Below are positions 1 through 8,948 of a stretch of 64,000 nt of DNA, piece after piece. A model generated the notes under the pieces. It was not told the origin of the DNA. It ran no database searches and was given only the letters and a program-made list of their open reading frames with translations. This DNA comes from Grimontia celer (GTDB lineage: Bacteria; Pseudomonadota; Gammaproteobacteria; Enterobacterales; Vibrionaceae): the NCBI RefSeq assembly GCF_900055185.1, contig NZ_FIZX01000002.1:314586-378585 (forward strand). The letters are read 5' to 3'. The stretch's first letter is position 1. Each line of letters starts with the position of its first letter. Made by a program: the position numbers and the translations under genes.

Positions 1-1
1 C

Positions 2-1897
2 GAAGAGCCTTTTCTTGACCCCTACAATGAGGGGCAACGGGAATTCGAGAATATCGTCAAAGAGCTCAAAGAGAAGGTCATCGATAACCCCCAACAGGTT
101 GCTTTACTTGAAGATGTGGAAATAACCATTGCTGACTGGCAACGCAATGTGACTGATGATGCGATCTTACTGAGACGCTCCATTGGCAACGCCAAAACGA
201 TGAACGATATGAGCATGACCGTGGGTGAGGCGAAAGGGAAAGCTTATATCGACAGACTGAGAGAACTGATCGATAGCTTCATCGCCCAACAGCGAGCCAT
301 ATCAAACCAAAACTTTTCTTCCTCCCAGTTTGATGGTGTCGGCCAAGGCGCTGATGATGTCGTTGCCAGTGCTCTGCTGATCAAAGTGGCGGCCCTTGAT
401 ATGGAAACGGGGATGCGGGGATTTTTGCTCTCAGGACAAGAAGCCTTTCTCGAACCCTACGTACAGGGAAATAGCCAGATAAACCGCTTGTTGATGAGCC
501 TCAAATTGGAAGTGAGGGACAATCCGATTCAGGTATCCGTGTTGGAAGATATCGAGGAAGTGATCGCCGACTGGCGAGGTAATGTGGCTGAAAAATATAT
601 CGCTTTGAGACGCGAGATTGGTGATGCAAAAACCATGGATGACATTTCTGATTTGGTGGCGCAGGAGCGTGGGAAACAGTATTTCGACAAGTTCAGAAGC
701 CAAATGGGCACTTTCATCGAGCGTGAGGAAACTCTGATGGCTGCCCGAACGCAAGCCGCGCATGAAAGTGTCAACAATACCTATATCACCATCATTGCGG
801 GCATGGTGTGCGCAGTGATTGCATCCATTATCGTTGCTTACTTCCTGAGTGCGGCGATCATGCGTCCGTTTAGAGACATCTTCAAAGGCCTAACATTATT
901 CAGCTCCAAGGAGTTGGGAGAATTAAGTGAATCTTTCAATGATGTAGTGAAACGCATGAACACCGGGGCATCGAAAGTCGCGATGATTGCTGGAAACATT
1001 GAAGATGTCTCCCAGAACATTTCTCAAATCACCAACAGACAAGCCAGCTCGGTAGAGGAAACATCAGCCAGTGCTGAGGAAATTTCCAGCATGGTTCAGA
1101 ACAATGTTCAATCGGCGGAACATTCACGGGATCTGTCTAAAGAGGTGGGGGACAGGATGACAGATCTCGACGAGGCGATGTGTCAGATTTCCGAATCCAA
1201 CCACAAGATTTCAGAGCTGGTGAAGATCATCGCAGAGATTGGGGCGAAGACAGAAATTATCGATGAAATCGTCTTCCAGACCAAATTGCTCTCGTTCAAT
1301 GCTTCGGTCGAAGCAGAAAGGGCAGGTGAACATGGCAGAGGATTTGCTGTCGTCGCTCAGGAAGTGGGAAATCTGGCTCAAATGAGTGGGAAAGCCGCGA
1401 CAGATATTTCTGCCATCGTGAAACAAAGTATCAATGAAGCCGAAACTATCGCCAAAGAAAACACCAGCCGTGTGGAAAATGGGGGCGCTATTGTGTCTGA
1501 AACGCGCCAACAGGCGCAGTCAATGGTGGAAGGCGCGACCAATATTTTTGAGGCGTCCAACGAGCAAGCCAGAGGCATTCAGGAAATCAGCAATGCGGTT
1601 GAGTCGATTAACAAAGCGACACAGCATGCAGCGTCCATTGCTGATCAGGCTTCGAACTCAAGTTCTGAATTGACCAGACAAGCTGCGGACCTTAACAATC
1701 TGGTCTCTCACCTGAGCAATTTCCTGTGTGGGCACGACGTGGAAACCAAGAAAGAGAGCCAGCAACTAACACCTAAGAACTGGCAGGAAAACCCTGAGAC
1801 GGATTACAGTCGCCCCAGCAGTGTTCGCACTGCTAAGGTCATCAGTGATGATGTATCCATGGAAGGGGATAACCACAGCGCTTGGAACCGGTTGTAA
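2..1897 (+). CDS. Methyl-accepting chemotaxis protein with tandem CHASE3-like repeats (5' partial)
   Basis: The reading frame is open to the window edge, so the true start lies upstream. It is a transmembrane chemoreceptor that would pass signals to the CheA-type kinase encoded downstream. Two CHASE3-like ligand-binding repeats are visible: the second opens with [12 protein letters not shown] (about nt 400-430), and the first is already under way at nt 2 (E-E-P-F-L-D-P-Y). One membrane helix lies near nt 779-860. A HAMP-like stretch follows but lacks the usual connector of about 14 residues between its two helices. The MA signalling hairpin spans about nt 960-1720, with tip [19 protein letters not shown]; the usual tip is QTNLLALNAAVEAARAGE. 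The C-terminus ends AWNRL, which is not a full CheR-tethering pentapeptide. It is the first visible gene of a che operon: the cheR ATG follows its TAA by 15 bp. Receptor class is certain; the ligand is unknown. Confidence 0.95.
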   Translation, partial: EEPFLDPYNEGQREFENIVKELKEKVIDNPQQVALLEDVEITIADWQRNVTDDAILLRRSIGNAKTMNDMSMTVGEAKGKAYIDRLRELIDSFIAQQRAISNQNFSSSQFDGVGQGADDVVASALLIKVAALDMETGMRGFLLSGQEAFLEPYVQGNSQINRLLMSLKLEVRDNPIQVSVLEDIEEVIADWRGNVAEKYIALRREIGDAKTMDDISDLVAQERGKQYFDKFRSQMGTFIEREETLMAARTQAAHESVNNTYITIIAGMVCAVIASIIVAYFLSAAIMRPFRDIFKGLTLFSSKELGELSESFNDVVKRMNTGASKVAMIAGNIEDVSQNISQITNRQASSVEETSASAEEISSMVQNNVQSAEHSRDLSKEVGDRMTDLDEAMCQISESNHKISELVKIIAEIGAKTEIIDEIVFQTKLLSFNASVEAERAGEHGRGFAVVAQEVGNLAQMSGKAATDISAIVKQSINEAETIAKENTSRVENGGAIVSETRQQAQSMVEGATNIFEASNEQARGIQEISNAVESINKATQHAASIADQASNSSSELTRQAADLNNLVSHLSNFLCGHDVETKKESQQLTPKNWQENPETDYSRPSSVRTAKVISDDVSMEGDNHSAWNRL

Positions 1898-1912
1898 GTT
1901 AGGCGGTTGTCC

Positions 1913-2824
1913 ATGGTGCAGAAAGTCGATCCTTTTAACGTCAAAGCGCTTAATAACGTGGCTGAAAATGTCAGCCGCTTTGATGATTCCCGGGCGAAGC
2001 TGTCTTTAAGCGAATTCCGGCACTTTGCGGATTTGATATTCCACCACGCGGGGATCCGAATCTCTCCCGACAAACGCACCATGTTGGAAAGCCGTCTGAA
2101 CAAACGCCTCCTCACGCTTAGAATTCACTCGTTTAAACAATATGCCGACTACTTGAAAGCCGACATGAGTGGACGGGAATTAACAGAATTCACCAACGCC
2201 ATCACCACCAACAAAACCGAGTTCTTTCGCGAAGCCTACCACTTTGAGGTGTTGAAAAAGGACATAGTCGCCCGTCATCGCTCAGACTCAGTGTTTATCT
2301 GGTCAGCGGCCTGTGCCAGTGGTGAGGAACCTTATTCTATTGCCATGATATGCGATGAACTCCAACAGGAATTTCCCGATTTTGAAGGCAAAGTCCTAGC
2401 GACTGACATCGATACTCAAAGGCTCGCGATGTGTGAGAGCGGCCTTTACGACAAAGAAAGGGCGAGCGAGATCCCCATCCAGTTCAGGCACCAATACGTT
2501 ACTTTCTCTGACAATCCGAATGACGACACATTTGAGGTGGCTGATGTGCTCCGCAGCCAAATCAAATTCCGCCAACATAACCTGATTCATTACTCTGACA
2601 AGTTTGGCATTCAGTTTCATTACATTTTCCTTCGCAATGTCCTGTTTTACTTTCCTGCTGCGACAGGGGAAAAGGTTGTCCGTTCTTTATTGAGTCAGCT
2701 ACAGCCAGGGGGGCTGATTTTTGTTGGTTTAACAGAAACATTGAACAATATGGAGCTTGGGATAGAGCAGGTAGGCACCTCTGTCTATAGGAAGGTGGCA
2801 ACGAAAGGGCGTGGCGATGGCTGA
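1913..2824 (+). CDS. cheR: CheR chemoreceptor glutamate methyltransferase
   Basis: CheR transfers methyl groups from S-adenosylmethionine to glutamates of chemoreceptors for sensory adaptation. The protein has the small N-terminal helical CheR_N domain (L-S-E-F-R-H-F-A-D-L-I-F) and the substrate-contact stretch T-T-N-K-T-E-F-F-R-E. The Rossmann methyltransferase core carries W-S-A-A-C-A-S-G-E-E-P-Y-S-I-A-M, the SAM-binding loop. At about 303 residues it has normal family length, and no TPR extension is present. I chose ATG 1913; an in-frame TTG six bases earlier is also possible. The end overlaps the next gene by 8 bp, which implies translational coupling. Identification is firm; that it acts on the upstream receptor is inference. 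Confidence 0.96.
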   Translation: MVQKVDPFNVKALNNVAENVSRFDDSRAKLSLSEFRHFADLIFHHAGIRISPDKRTMLESRLNKRLLTLRIHSFKQYADYLKADMSGRELTEFTNAITTNKTEFFREAYHFEVLKKDIVARHRSDSVFIWSAACASGEEPYSIAMICDELQQEFPDFEGKVLATDIDTQRLAMCESGLYDKERASEIPIQFRHQYVTFSDNPNDDTFEVADVLRSQIKFRQHNLIHYSDKFGIQFHYIFLRNVLFYFPAATGEKVVRSLLSQLQPGGLIFVGLTETLNNMELGIEQVGTSVYRKVATKGRGDG

Positions 2825-4373
2825 TACCCAAGTCAGCTCTGGTGAGCTGTGTTTCTTCTTCCGTAAAAACGCCTGGATGCAGACGTTGGTAGGCACGTGC
2901 GTCACGGTTTGTGTTTGGGACAAGGAAAACCGAAGTGGCGGTATGTGTCACTACCGACTACCGAGTGCGCCGGATAACTTTTCCCAAAACAGCGATGCCA
3001 ATGACTTTGGTTGCTTTGCCATTCCCAACTTGCTGCGTCGGTTCAAGCACACCTCTTCGCGGCTCGAAAATCTAACGGCTTGGGTGCTTGGCGGAGCCCA
3101 ACTCAACGGTGGCGACTTCTTACAGTCACAGCAAATTGGTGTCAGGAACATCTCCGTCGCGTTAGAACTGTTGGCAGTTTATGGCGTGCCTGTACTCGGA
3201 GTGTCAATTGGCAGCTCAGAAGGGCGACAAGTCCGTTTCAACCCCTTCTCCGGTGAAGTGGACTTTCGCTTTGTTGCTGAGCAATACCCACTATCCAGAG
3301 ATTGCCACTCCAGGGAAACCAAGTTGCACAGGGTATTTACAACGTTGACTGCGTTAAACCAAGATGCTTTTGCTGAAGTGCTGGAAGATAGAGATGGCCT
3401 GAGCATAGAAGGTTTTCCTGATGCCGAAACCTTGTTTGAAGAAGCCTCAACATTGGCGCCGGATGCGATTGTGATCGATACCCATCAGCTCTCAGGAATT
3501 CAAAGGTTAGGTGGAGTAAAGAGCGGAGACAGCATTCCCACTATTGTGATTTCTCCAAACGTGAGAGCACTAACGGGCTCCGAGTTTCACAGACTCAATC
3601 AGGCGGTGGGCAGATATCAATTTGTGGCGACACCGACCACCTTTAATCAGGTATTGGCCTCTGCGGTTGCTACAAAAGCCTGGCTGTATGAAATGGGGAG
3701 AGGTCCAGATTTGCTCGACCCACGCCAAACTCCAATTCCTGTCGACACGGTGGTACTTCTTGGTGCGTCAACAGGGGGAATCGATGCGCTGGATTGCGTG
3801 ATAAAGAATCTCCCATGCCCATTTCCCCCCGTTTGTATCGTTCAGCACATCCCGTCTGACTACTCTCACTCTTTGGCAGAGAAACTTAACAAATCGTCCC
3901 GGCTCAATGTGTGCGAAGCGGAAGATGGCGTTCTGCTTGAAGGTTCTCATGTCTATGTGGCACCGGGTGGGAAGCATCTTAGGCTCATGCAGTTGCCGGA
4001 TGAGCGAGTGGTAGTGAGGATTACCGACGACCCGTTAGTCAATGGTTTTCGACCGTCTGTGGATTACCTGTTTCAGTCTGCGCTCAGGATCAAGAAACTC
4101 AAGAAAGTGGCAGCCTTGATGACGGGGATGGGAAGGGACGGTGCCAAGGGGCTATTGAGCCTCAAACGTGATGGTGCATTTACGATTGCTCAGGATAAAG
4201 AGAGCTGCGCCGTTTATGGTATGCCGAGAGCGGCGAAAGAGCTGGGGGCAGTATGCAGAAACGTCCCTTTGATTGGCATCGCAGGTGCGATTGAAACGGC
4301 GGTGAAATCCTTCCAAACGCCGGGTTCAGAAAACCTATCCAAAACGGCGGCAATGAATGGGGATGAAGGATGA
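2817..4373 (+). CDS. CheD-receiver-CheB fusion (receptor deamidase + methylesterase)
   Basis: Three adaptation modules lie in one chain of 518 residues. Residues 1-150 are CheD, the glutamine deamidase: G-T-C28 nucleophile motif, G-G-M-C-H-Y-R-L-P with the catalytic His, and L-G-G-A-Q. Residues 165-290 resemble a receiver: D221 lies in the A-I-V-I-D strand where the phosphoacceptor sits, but the N-terminal acidic pair and the usual lysine strand are not evident. Residues 300-515 are the CheB methylesterase with a complete catalytic set: S318 (G-A-S-T-G-G), H344 (V-Q-H-I-P) and D441 (G-M-G-R-D-G-A). CheD and CheB are normally separate proteins. ATG 2817 is chosen over GTG 2811. The stop overlaps the next start by 4 bp (ATGA). 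Both enzymatic halves look intact; phospho-regulation of the esterase is doubtful. Confidence 0.93.
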   Translation: MADTQVSSGELCFFFRKNAWMQTLVGTCVTVCVWDKENRSGGMCHYRLPSAPDNFSQNSDANDFGCFAIPNLLRRFKHTSSRLENLTAWVLGGAQLNGGDFLQSQQIGVRNISVALELLAVYGVPVLGVSIGSSEGRQVRFNPFSGEVDFRFVAEQYPLSRDCHSRETKLHRVFTTLTALNQDAFAEVLEDRDGLSIEGFPDAETLFEEASTLAPDAIVIDTHQLSGIQRLGGVKSGDSIPTIVISPNVRALTGSEFHRLNQAVGRYQFVATPTTFNQVLASAVATKAWLYEMGRGPDLLDPRQTPIPVDTVVLLGASTGGIDALDCVIKNLPCPFPPVCIVQHIPSDYSHSLAEKLNKSSRLNVCEAEDGVLLEGSHVYVAPGGKHLRLMQLPDERVVVRITDDPLVNGFRPSVDYLFQSALRIKKLKKVAALMTGMGRDGAKGLLSLKRDGAFTIAQDKESCAVYGMPRAAKELGAVCRNVPLIGIAGAIETAVKSFQTPGSENLSKTAAMNGDEG

Positions 4374-6133
4374 GAAGAAAAGCATCGCAAACGACCCATT
4401 TAAAAGCACTGGCAGAGAAAGCTCAGCATATTGAAGCACTGATAGGTGACACAGCGTCGCTTGGCAACGTGAATGAGGAAATCGAACAGTTCATGACTTT
4501 CCATGAAGGTTACCAAGCCAATGACATGACGCCTTATCGCGCTGTTGATGATTTGCTGCTGAATATTCAATTGCTGACAGATTATCTGGCAGCAGAAGAT
4601 TGTGAGCTGGATGAGATGCTCAGCGAGCTTTTAGCGCGGGCCATTCACGCGGTGGCTGAGGACTTCCGCTCGTTTATCGGCGGTAAGCCGAATGAGGAAT
4701 ACAGCGAGATCAAAGAAGCCTTACTGGCTGAGATGGCGACTTGTTTTCTAAATAAGGAAACGTTTGATATCCGTTTCTGTGAAGATACCTTTGCGTTCGA
4801 AGGTGATGTGGCGGATGAGTTGGCTTATCTCTGTTCTTTGGTTGAACCGGAAGGGCAGGAAAATACATCGAAGACGGTGTCAGGGCGTAAGTTTCTGTCA
4901 AAAACCAAGGCGCCAACGAACTCCCCTCTCCAGTCGAATTTCGAGCAGACCACACGTGTGAAATCCCAGCTGCTGGAAAAGCTGATGAGTCATACCGAAG
5001 AACTGGTTCAGATACGCAATATGATGGTCGATTTGGCCGAGCAGGAAGACAATCAGCGCCTGACTGAGCTTTCTAACAAGTTGATGACCATCTCTGACAA
5101 CATGCTGGGGGATCTACTGAAAACCCGGATGCGCCCCATCGGCAATTTACTGAGTAAATACCGGAGAATGGTGCGTGACCTTTCCAATGAGCTGGGGAAG
5201 AAAGTCGACGTCGAGATCATCGGTGAGAACATCGAGCTCGATAGCAATGTACTGGATGCCATTAATGAGCCCATGACCCACCTGGTCAGAAATGCGGTTG
5301 ACCACGGTTTTGAAATGCCTGATGAGCGCATCGACGCAGAGAAACCAATGATTGGTCGACTGCTCATTCACGCCTACAACGAATCGGGCAAGGTCGTCAT
5401 TAACATTCAGGATGATGGCAAAGGTATCGATACCCAGAGAGTGCTGAATAAGGCCATCAGCACGGGGGTGATTTCACAAGAGCAAGCGGCCCGTATGTCA
5501 GACAAAGAAACCATGGAGCTGATTTTCCACTCTGGGCTTTCCACTTCTGAGCAAGTGAGTTCGGTGTCGGGTCGCGGCGTGGGGATGGACGCGGTGAAAC
5601 GCAAAGTGGAGGAAATAAAGGGCACTGTTGATATCTACTCCGAGTTTGGTATCGGTACCGAAGTTTCAATGATGTTTCCACTGACGATGGCAACGCTGAA
5701 AGTGGCCTTGCTTCAAATCGGTGGTTTGAATTATGCCATCCCGTCTTCTGAAATCTCTGGGATTGTTGGTGTCAGCCGTGATGATGATGAAATTGCCATC
5801 CGGTTTGATAACGTTGCTGCCACCATGCTGAGGAAAGGCATCGTCACGCCGTTGATTGAAGCGAAGGATTATCTTGGGGCGTTGGCGAATGAGGAAAGCT
5901 TTCAGTCTTTGTATGAACAAGGGAAGTCGGTCAGTGTGGTGACCTTTAAGGATAGGGGGCAGCACTGGGGGTTGGTTGTTGATGATGTGCGCGCGTTCTT
6001 GGATATCGTGATCAAACCATTAGATAAGAGCATGAATCAGGAGAAGATTTTCTCCGGTGCCACTGTATTAGGAAATGGTGATTTGGCTTTGGTCATCAAC
6101 CTGAAGAAAGTGCTACGTTTTGCGCGCTACTGA
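4370..6133 (+). CDS. CheA-type histidine kinase lacking the P1/HPt domain
   Basis: This 587-residue protein has the core of the chemotaxis kinase. The P3 dimerization helices start near residue 195. The P4 ATPase domain runs from about 290 to 437, with N-box H-L-V-R-N-A-V-D-H-G, G1 D-D-G-K-G-I-D and G2 S-G-R-G-V-G-M-D. A P5 CheW-like coupling domain starts near 439 (M-A-T-L-K-V-A-L-L-Q). Ordinary CheA begins with an HPt domain holding the phosphorylated His in an H-x-x-K-G motif. Here residues 1-190 are helical and acidic with no such motif, so the kinase cannot phosphorylate itself in the usual way. The missing HPt is in the next gene, 78 bp downstream. The start overlaps the CheD-CheB stop. 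The family is certain; the split arrangement is read directly from sequence and its phosphotransfer is inferred. Confidence 0.94.
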   Translation: MRRKASQTTHLKALAEKAQHIEALIGDTASLGNVNEEIEQFMTFHEGYQANDMTPYRAVDDLLLNIQLLTDYLAAEDCELDEMLSELLARAIHAVAEDFRSFIGGKPNEEYSEIKEALLAEMATCFLNKETFDIRFCEDTFAFEGDVADELAYLCSLVEPEGQENTSKTVSGRKFLSKTKAPTNSPLQSNFEQTTRVKSQLLEKLMSHTEELVQIRNMMVDLAEQEDNQRLTELSNKLMTISDNMLGDLLKTRMRPIGNLLSKYRRMVRDLSNELGKKVDVEIIGENIELDSNVLDAINEPMTHLVRNAVDHGFEMPDERIDAEKPMIGRLLIHAYNESGKVVINIQDDGKGIDTQRVLNKAISTGVISQEQAARMSDKETMELIFHSGLSTSEQVSSVSGRGVGMDAVKRKVEEIKGTVDIYSEFGIGTEVSMMFPLTMATLKVALLQIGGLNYAIPSSEISGIVGVSRDDDEIAIRFDNVAATMLRKGIVTPLIEAKDYLGALANEESFQSLYEQGKSVSVVTFKDRGQHWGLVVDDVRAFLDIVIKPLDKSMNQEKIFSGATVLGNGDLALVINLKKVLRFARY

Positions 6134-6211
6134 TAATCAGCGCCCTTTATCCGGGTTGTTGATTTTGTTCTTATACTTAAGACAGATACGGTTTCTTGAT
6201 TGGGGTGACAG

Positions 6212-7165
6212 ATGAAAATTCTCGGGAGCTTTTTGCTGGAAGCGGGATTGATTTCAGCCTCAGATCTTGCCGACGCCATGGTTGAACAGGTGAGAAAAAC
6301 ACCACACAGCGTAGAGATTCTCTATGAGAAAGGCCTGATTTCTCCCGAGCAACTTCTTGCGATTGTTACGCTTCAAAATGATGAAAACCTGGATTTCAGA
6401 ACAGCTTGTCTGCAACTTAATATTTGGAAAAGTGAGTTTATCGACATCATCAACAAAGAAGTCGAAAAACGCCGGGGAACATTGGGTCAACTGCTTGTAG
6501 AACGGGAACTTATTGACCCACCTGTTCTTCTGTCTGTGATCAAGCAATATCACGCCTACCGCTCTGAAAACAATAATGACTTTGCGCTTTTCTCTGAAAA
6601 TGCCATTTTGGATTTGGCTGAGGAATCCGGCAGTGACGGTGCGCCTGCGATTAACTATGAGCCGGATTTCTCGCAAGCATCTGAGGGCAACACTTCCGAA
6701 TATCTGGATCTGTTCTCCGAAGAAAAAGAGATTGCTCTCGAGTTGATGATCTTGGCGATTGAAAAATTGGGCAGCGACAAAAGCGAAGATTCACCGGAAG
6801 AGCTGTTGGATAAGTTCTTCACTGAATATCACTCACTGAAAGGGACTGCAAGAGGGATTGGTGCTGTGTTGACGGAAAACCTCATCCACGAATCAGAGGA
6901 TGTGCTCGCCTTCTATAAGCGTTTCCTGCACAAGCTTGAGAGCTCAGATTTCTCCGCTTTGGCTGCAGTGAACCTTAATGTGTTAGATGTGCTGAGCCAA
7001 CTGAGAAATGAATTGGTCGTCGCGGAATCTGAGCAGAGCTTCTGGGATAAAGAGGATAAGCAAGCGAAATATCTCAAAGTGTTGGAGGATATCCATAAGC
7101 TCAACAATGAACTTCAAGGACGTGGCTACAAAGTGGACATTGAAGAAGTGAAAGACATGTTCTGA
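6212..7165 (+). CDS. HPt protein, separate P1 partner of the split CheA
   Basis: This is a 317-residue cytosolic protein. Residues 150-317 form an HPt domain: H207 lies in F-T-E-Y-H-S-L-K-G-T-A-R-G-I-G, followed by the second helix with L-I-H-E-S-E-D-V-L, as in the P1 domain of CheA. Residues 1-120 hold two helical segments with the pattern L-G-x-L-L-x-E-x-x-L-I, which resembles MshEN/GspE N-terminal domains; that similarity is only suggestive, but such domains can bind c-di-GMP. The gene follows the P1-less kinase by 78 bp on the same strand, so it most likely supplies the histidine that kinase phosphorylates. The ATG follows GGGGTGACAG, a good ribosome site. No receiver or CheY gene lies in the visible part of the operon, so the output is unknown. 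Confidence 0.87.
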   Translation: MKILGSFLLEAGLISASDLADAMVEQVRKTPHSVEILYEKGLISPEQLLAIVTLQNDENLDFRTACLQLNIWKSEFIDIINKEVEKRRGTLGQLLVERELIDPPVLLSVIKQYHAYRSENNNDFALFSENAILDLAEESGSDGAPAINYEPDFSQASEGNTSEYLDLFSEEKEIALELMILAIEKLGSDKSEDSPEELLDKFFTEYHSLKGTARGIGAVLTENLIHESEDVLAFYKRFLHKLESSDFSALAAVNLNVLDVLSQLRNELVVAESEQSFWDKEDKQAKYLKVLEDIHKLNNELQGRGYKVDIEEVKDMF

Positions 7166-7274
7166 TTTGGTGCATTAATTTTCTCCCCCCGTCTCAATTT
7201 CCATATATTGATGCACAGTGGAGGTACCCCATTCGATATGATGGGTGAAATTTCAATCAGTTGGGGTGGTAACA

Positions 7275-8219
7275 ATGGATTTTCTGGAAATCTTACCTTC
7301 ACTCATCAATACCTGGGTCATTCTTGCGGTTTTGGTGGTTATTGCACTGCGTTCAGCAGTCAAATTCGTTCCTCAGAATACGGCTTATGTGATCGAGCGT
7401 TTCGGTAAATACAACAAAACCATGGAAGCGGGCTTGAATGTGCTGGTGCCGTTCATTGATCGTGTGGCGTATGTGAGAACCTTAAAAGAGCAAGCGTTCG
7501 ATGTACCTTCACAGTCGGCAATTACCCGCGACAACATTTCACTGGTTGTGGATGGTGTGCTGTACATCAAGGTACTGGACCCTGTAAAAGCGTGTTATGG
7601 CGTTGATGATTACATCTTCTCCGTGACCCAATTGGCGCAAACCTCTATGCGTTCTGAGATCGGCCGTATGGAGCTGGACAAAACCTTCGAAGAGCGCGAA
7701 AGCCTGAACACGGCTATCGTATCTGCTATCAACGAGGCGGCGCAGCCTTGGGGTGTGCAGGTACTGCGTTACGAGATTAAAGATATTGATCCACCTCGTT
7801 CAGTACTGGATGCGATGGAACGTCAAATGAAAGCAGAACGTGAGAAACGTGCTGCGATTTTGGAATCAGAAGGTGCACGTCAGGCAGATATCAACGTCGC
7901 CGAAGGTCAGAAGCAGGCGCGGGTACTGGCAGCGGAAGCAGAAAAGTCTGAGCAAATCCTGAAAGCAGAAGGTGAAGCTCAGGCGATTCTTGCTGTTGCA
8001 CAAGCGCAGGCGGAAGCACTGGAAGTGGTAGGCCGCACTGCTGCAACAGAAGAAGGTCAAAAAGCGATTCAGCTTGACCTTGCTGACAAAGCGATTGAAG
8101 CGAAAAAAGCGATTGCGAAAGAATCTTCGGTGGTCTTGTTGCCTGATAGCCAATCGAGCGCAGCATCTCTGGTGGCGGAATCAATGAGCATTATCAATAA
8201 GCTGAATGCTGGGAAGTAA
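7275..8219 (+). CDS. qmcA: SPFH/band 7 membrane protein, QmcA type
   Basis: A stomatin/prohibitin-like membrane scaffold of 314 residues from ATG 7275. One N-terminal membrane helix (W-V-I-L-A-V-L-V-V-I-A-L) is followed by the band 7 domain (V-P-Q-N-T-A-Y-V-I-E-R-F-G-K-Y). A long Ala/Glu-rich coiled coil (about residues 180-270) forms oligomers in this family. E. coli QmcA/YbbK is the close type and sits next to a NfeD-like partner, as here. An upstream in-frame GTG at 7245 would add ten residues, but GGGGTGGT just before ATG 7275 favours the shorter form. The next gene starts 3 bp after its stop, so the two are co-translated. Exact cellular role is not settled even in model species. Confidence 0.93.
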   Translation: MDFLEILPSLINTWVILAVLVVIALRSAVKFVPQNTAYVIERFGKYNKTMEAGLNVLVPFIDRVAYVRTLKEQAFDVPSQSAITRDNISLVVDGVLYIKVLDPVKACYGVDDYIFSVTQLAQTSMRSEIGRMELDKTFEERESLNTAIVSAINEAAQPWGVQVLRYEIKDIDPPRSVLDAMERQMKAEREKRAAILESEGARQADINVAEGQKQARVLAAEAEKSEQILKAEGEAQAILAVAQAQAEALEVVGRTAATEEGQKAIQLDLADKAIEAKKAIAKESSVVLLPDSQSSAASLVAESMSIINKLNAGK

Positions 8220-8222
8220 GCG

Positions 8223-8723
8223 ATGGATTTAATGTCATACCTGCAAACCAATCTGGCGGAATCGACCATTATTATCGGTCTGATTCTTCTGATCATCGAA
8301 GTCTGGCTATTGGGGCTTTCAACCATTGTCCTGCTGGCACTCGGTGTGTCTGCGATTGTCACGGGTGGATTGGTATGGGCAGGCGTTTTCCCAGAGACCC
8401 TAACCGCAGTCATCGCAGGTTCAGGTATTGGCGCAGGTGTGCTAACAGCAATCCTATGGGGACCGCTCAAACGTTCGCAAAAAGGCCCTCGCCGCGAGTA
8501 CAACATTCACAGCGACTTTATCGGGCTGGTGTTTGATCTTGAAGAGCAGTTAGATGCGGATCATCCCGTCACGGTGAAATACTCAGGTGTTAGCTGGAAA
8601 CTTATACTTGGCCCAAAACATCGAAGCAACGTTGTACCTGTCGGTGGTTCGGTGAAAGTGATAGCTGTTGATGTTGGCAAGTTTATGGTTGAGCCTGTAG
8701 ACGTTCAGAGTAGCGAATCCTGA
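8223..8723 (+). CDS. NfeD-family membrane partner of the SPFH protein
   Basis: A 166-residue short NfeD-type protein (E. coli YbbJ type). It has two to three N-terminal membrane helices (about residues 14-80: I-I-I-G-L-I-L-L-I-I-E-V-W and a Gly/Ala-rich pair) and a C-terminal OB-fold-like domain (about 95-160, with V-K-Y-S-G-V-S-W-K). Short NfeD proteins are encoded with SPFH proteins and are thought to help assemble membrane microdomains. Coupling to the preceding gene (3-bp gap) and a terminator just downstream define a two-gene operon. The protease domain of long NfeD forms is absent. Confidence 0.9.
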   Translation: MDLMSYLQTNLAESTIIIGLILLIIEVWLLGLSTIVLLALGVSAIVTGGLVWAGVFPETLTAVIAGSGIGAGVLTAILWGPLKRSQKGPRREYNIHSDFIGLVFDLEEQLDADHPVTVKYSGVSWKLILGPKHRSNVVPVGGSVKVIAVDVGKFMVEPVDVQSSES

Positions 8724-8750
8724 AATCGCTTTAATTTGTCGAAAAATGAA

Positions 8751-8778
8751 AAGGAAGCTGATTAGCTTCCTTTTTCTT
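8751..8778 (+). terminator. Rho-independent terminator of the qmcA-nfeD operon
   Basis: A perfect 9-bp stem (AAGGAAGCT, loop GATT, AGCTTCCTT) is followed by a run of T. It begins 27 bp after the NfeD stop codon. Confidence 0.88.
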
Positions 8779-8853
8779 TGGGAGCAAAAAAATCTAATAA
8801 ACAAAGCACCTTGCATTGTGTCACTTGGGTATAGTCGATATCGCAGCCTATGC

Positions 8854-8916
8854 TATACCAAAACCACCCGAAGATGACGCAGGATTCAGTGAGTATCTTC
8901 AGGTTGTTTGAGTATA
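8854..8916. repeat. Intergenic palindromic element, copy 1
   Basis: An imperfect inverted repeat: the left arm TATACCAAAACCACCCGAAGA pairs with the right arm (TCTTCAGGTTGTTTGAGTATA) with several mismatches. It lies between the nfeD-like gene and the sugar kinase gene. It shares the ACCCAAAYRACCTGAA core with the copies at 15913, 40606 and 52545. A stray CTTGGGTATAG at 8824 may be a fragment of another copy. Confidence 0.8.
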
Positions 8917-8948
8917 AACCTTAGTGAATTCAGACAGGGTGAGAGTTG

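Noticed and set aside
1880-1897. CheR-tethering pentapeptide at the receptor C-terminus
   Set aside because: A-W-N-R-L has the aromatic at position 2 but lacks the final aromatic residue of the N-W-E-T-F type motif, and no flexible tail of normal type is evident.
7208-7408. Small open frame starting before qmcA
   Set aside because: It overlaps the qmcA start in another frame, and the qmcA frame carries the conserved band 7 sequence.
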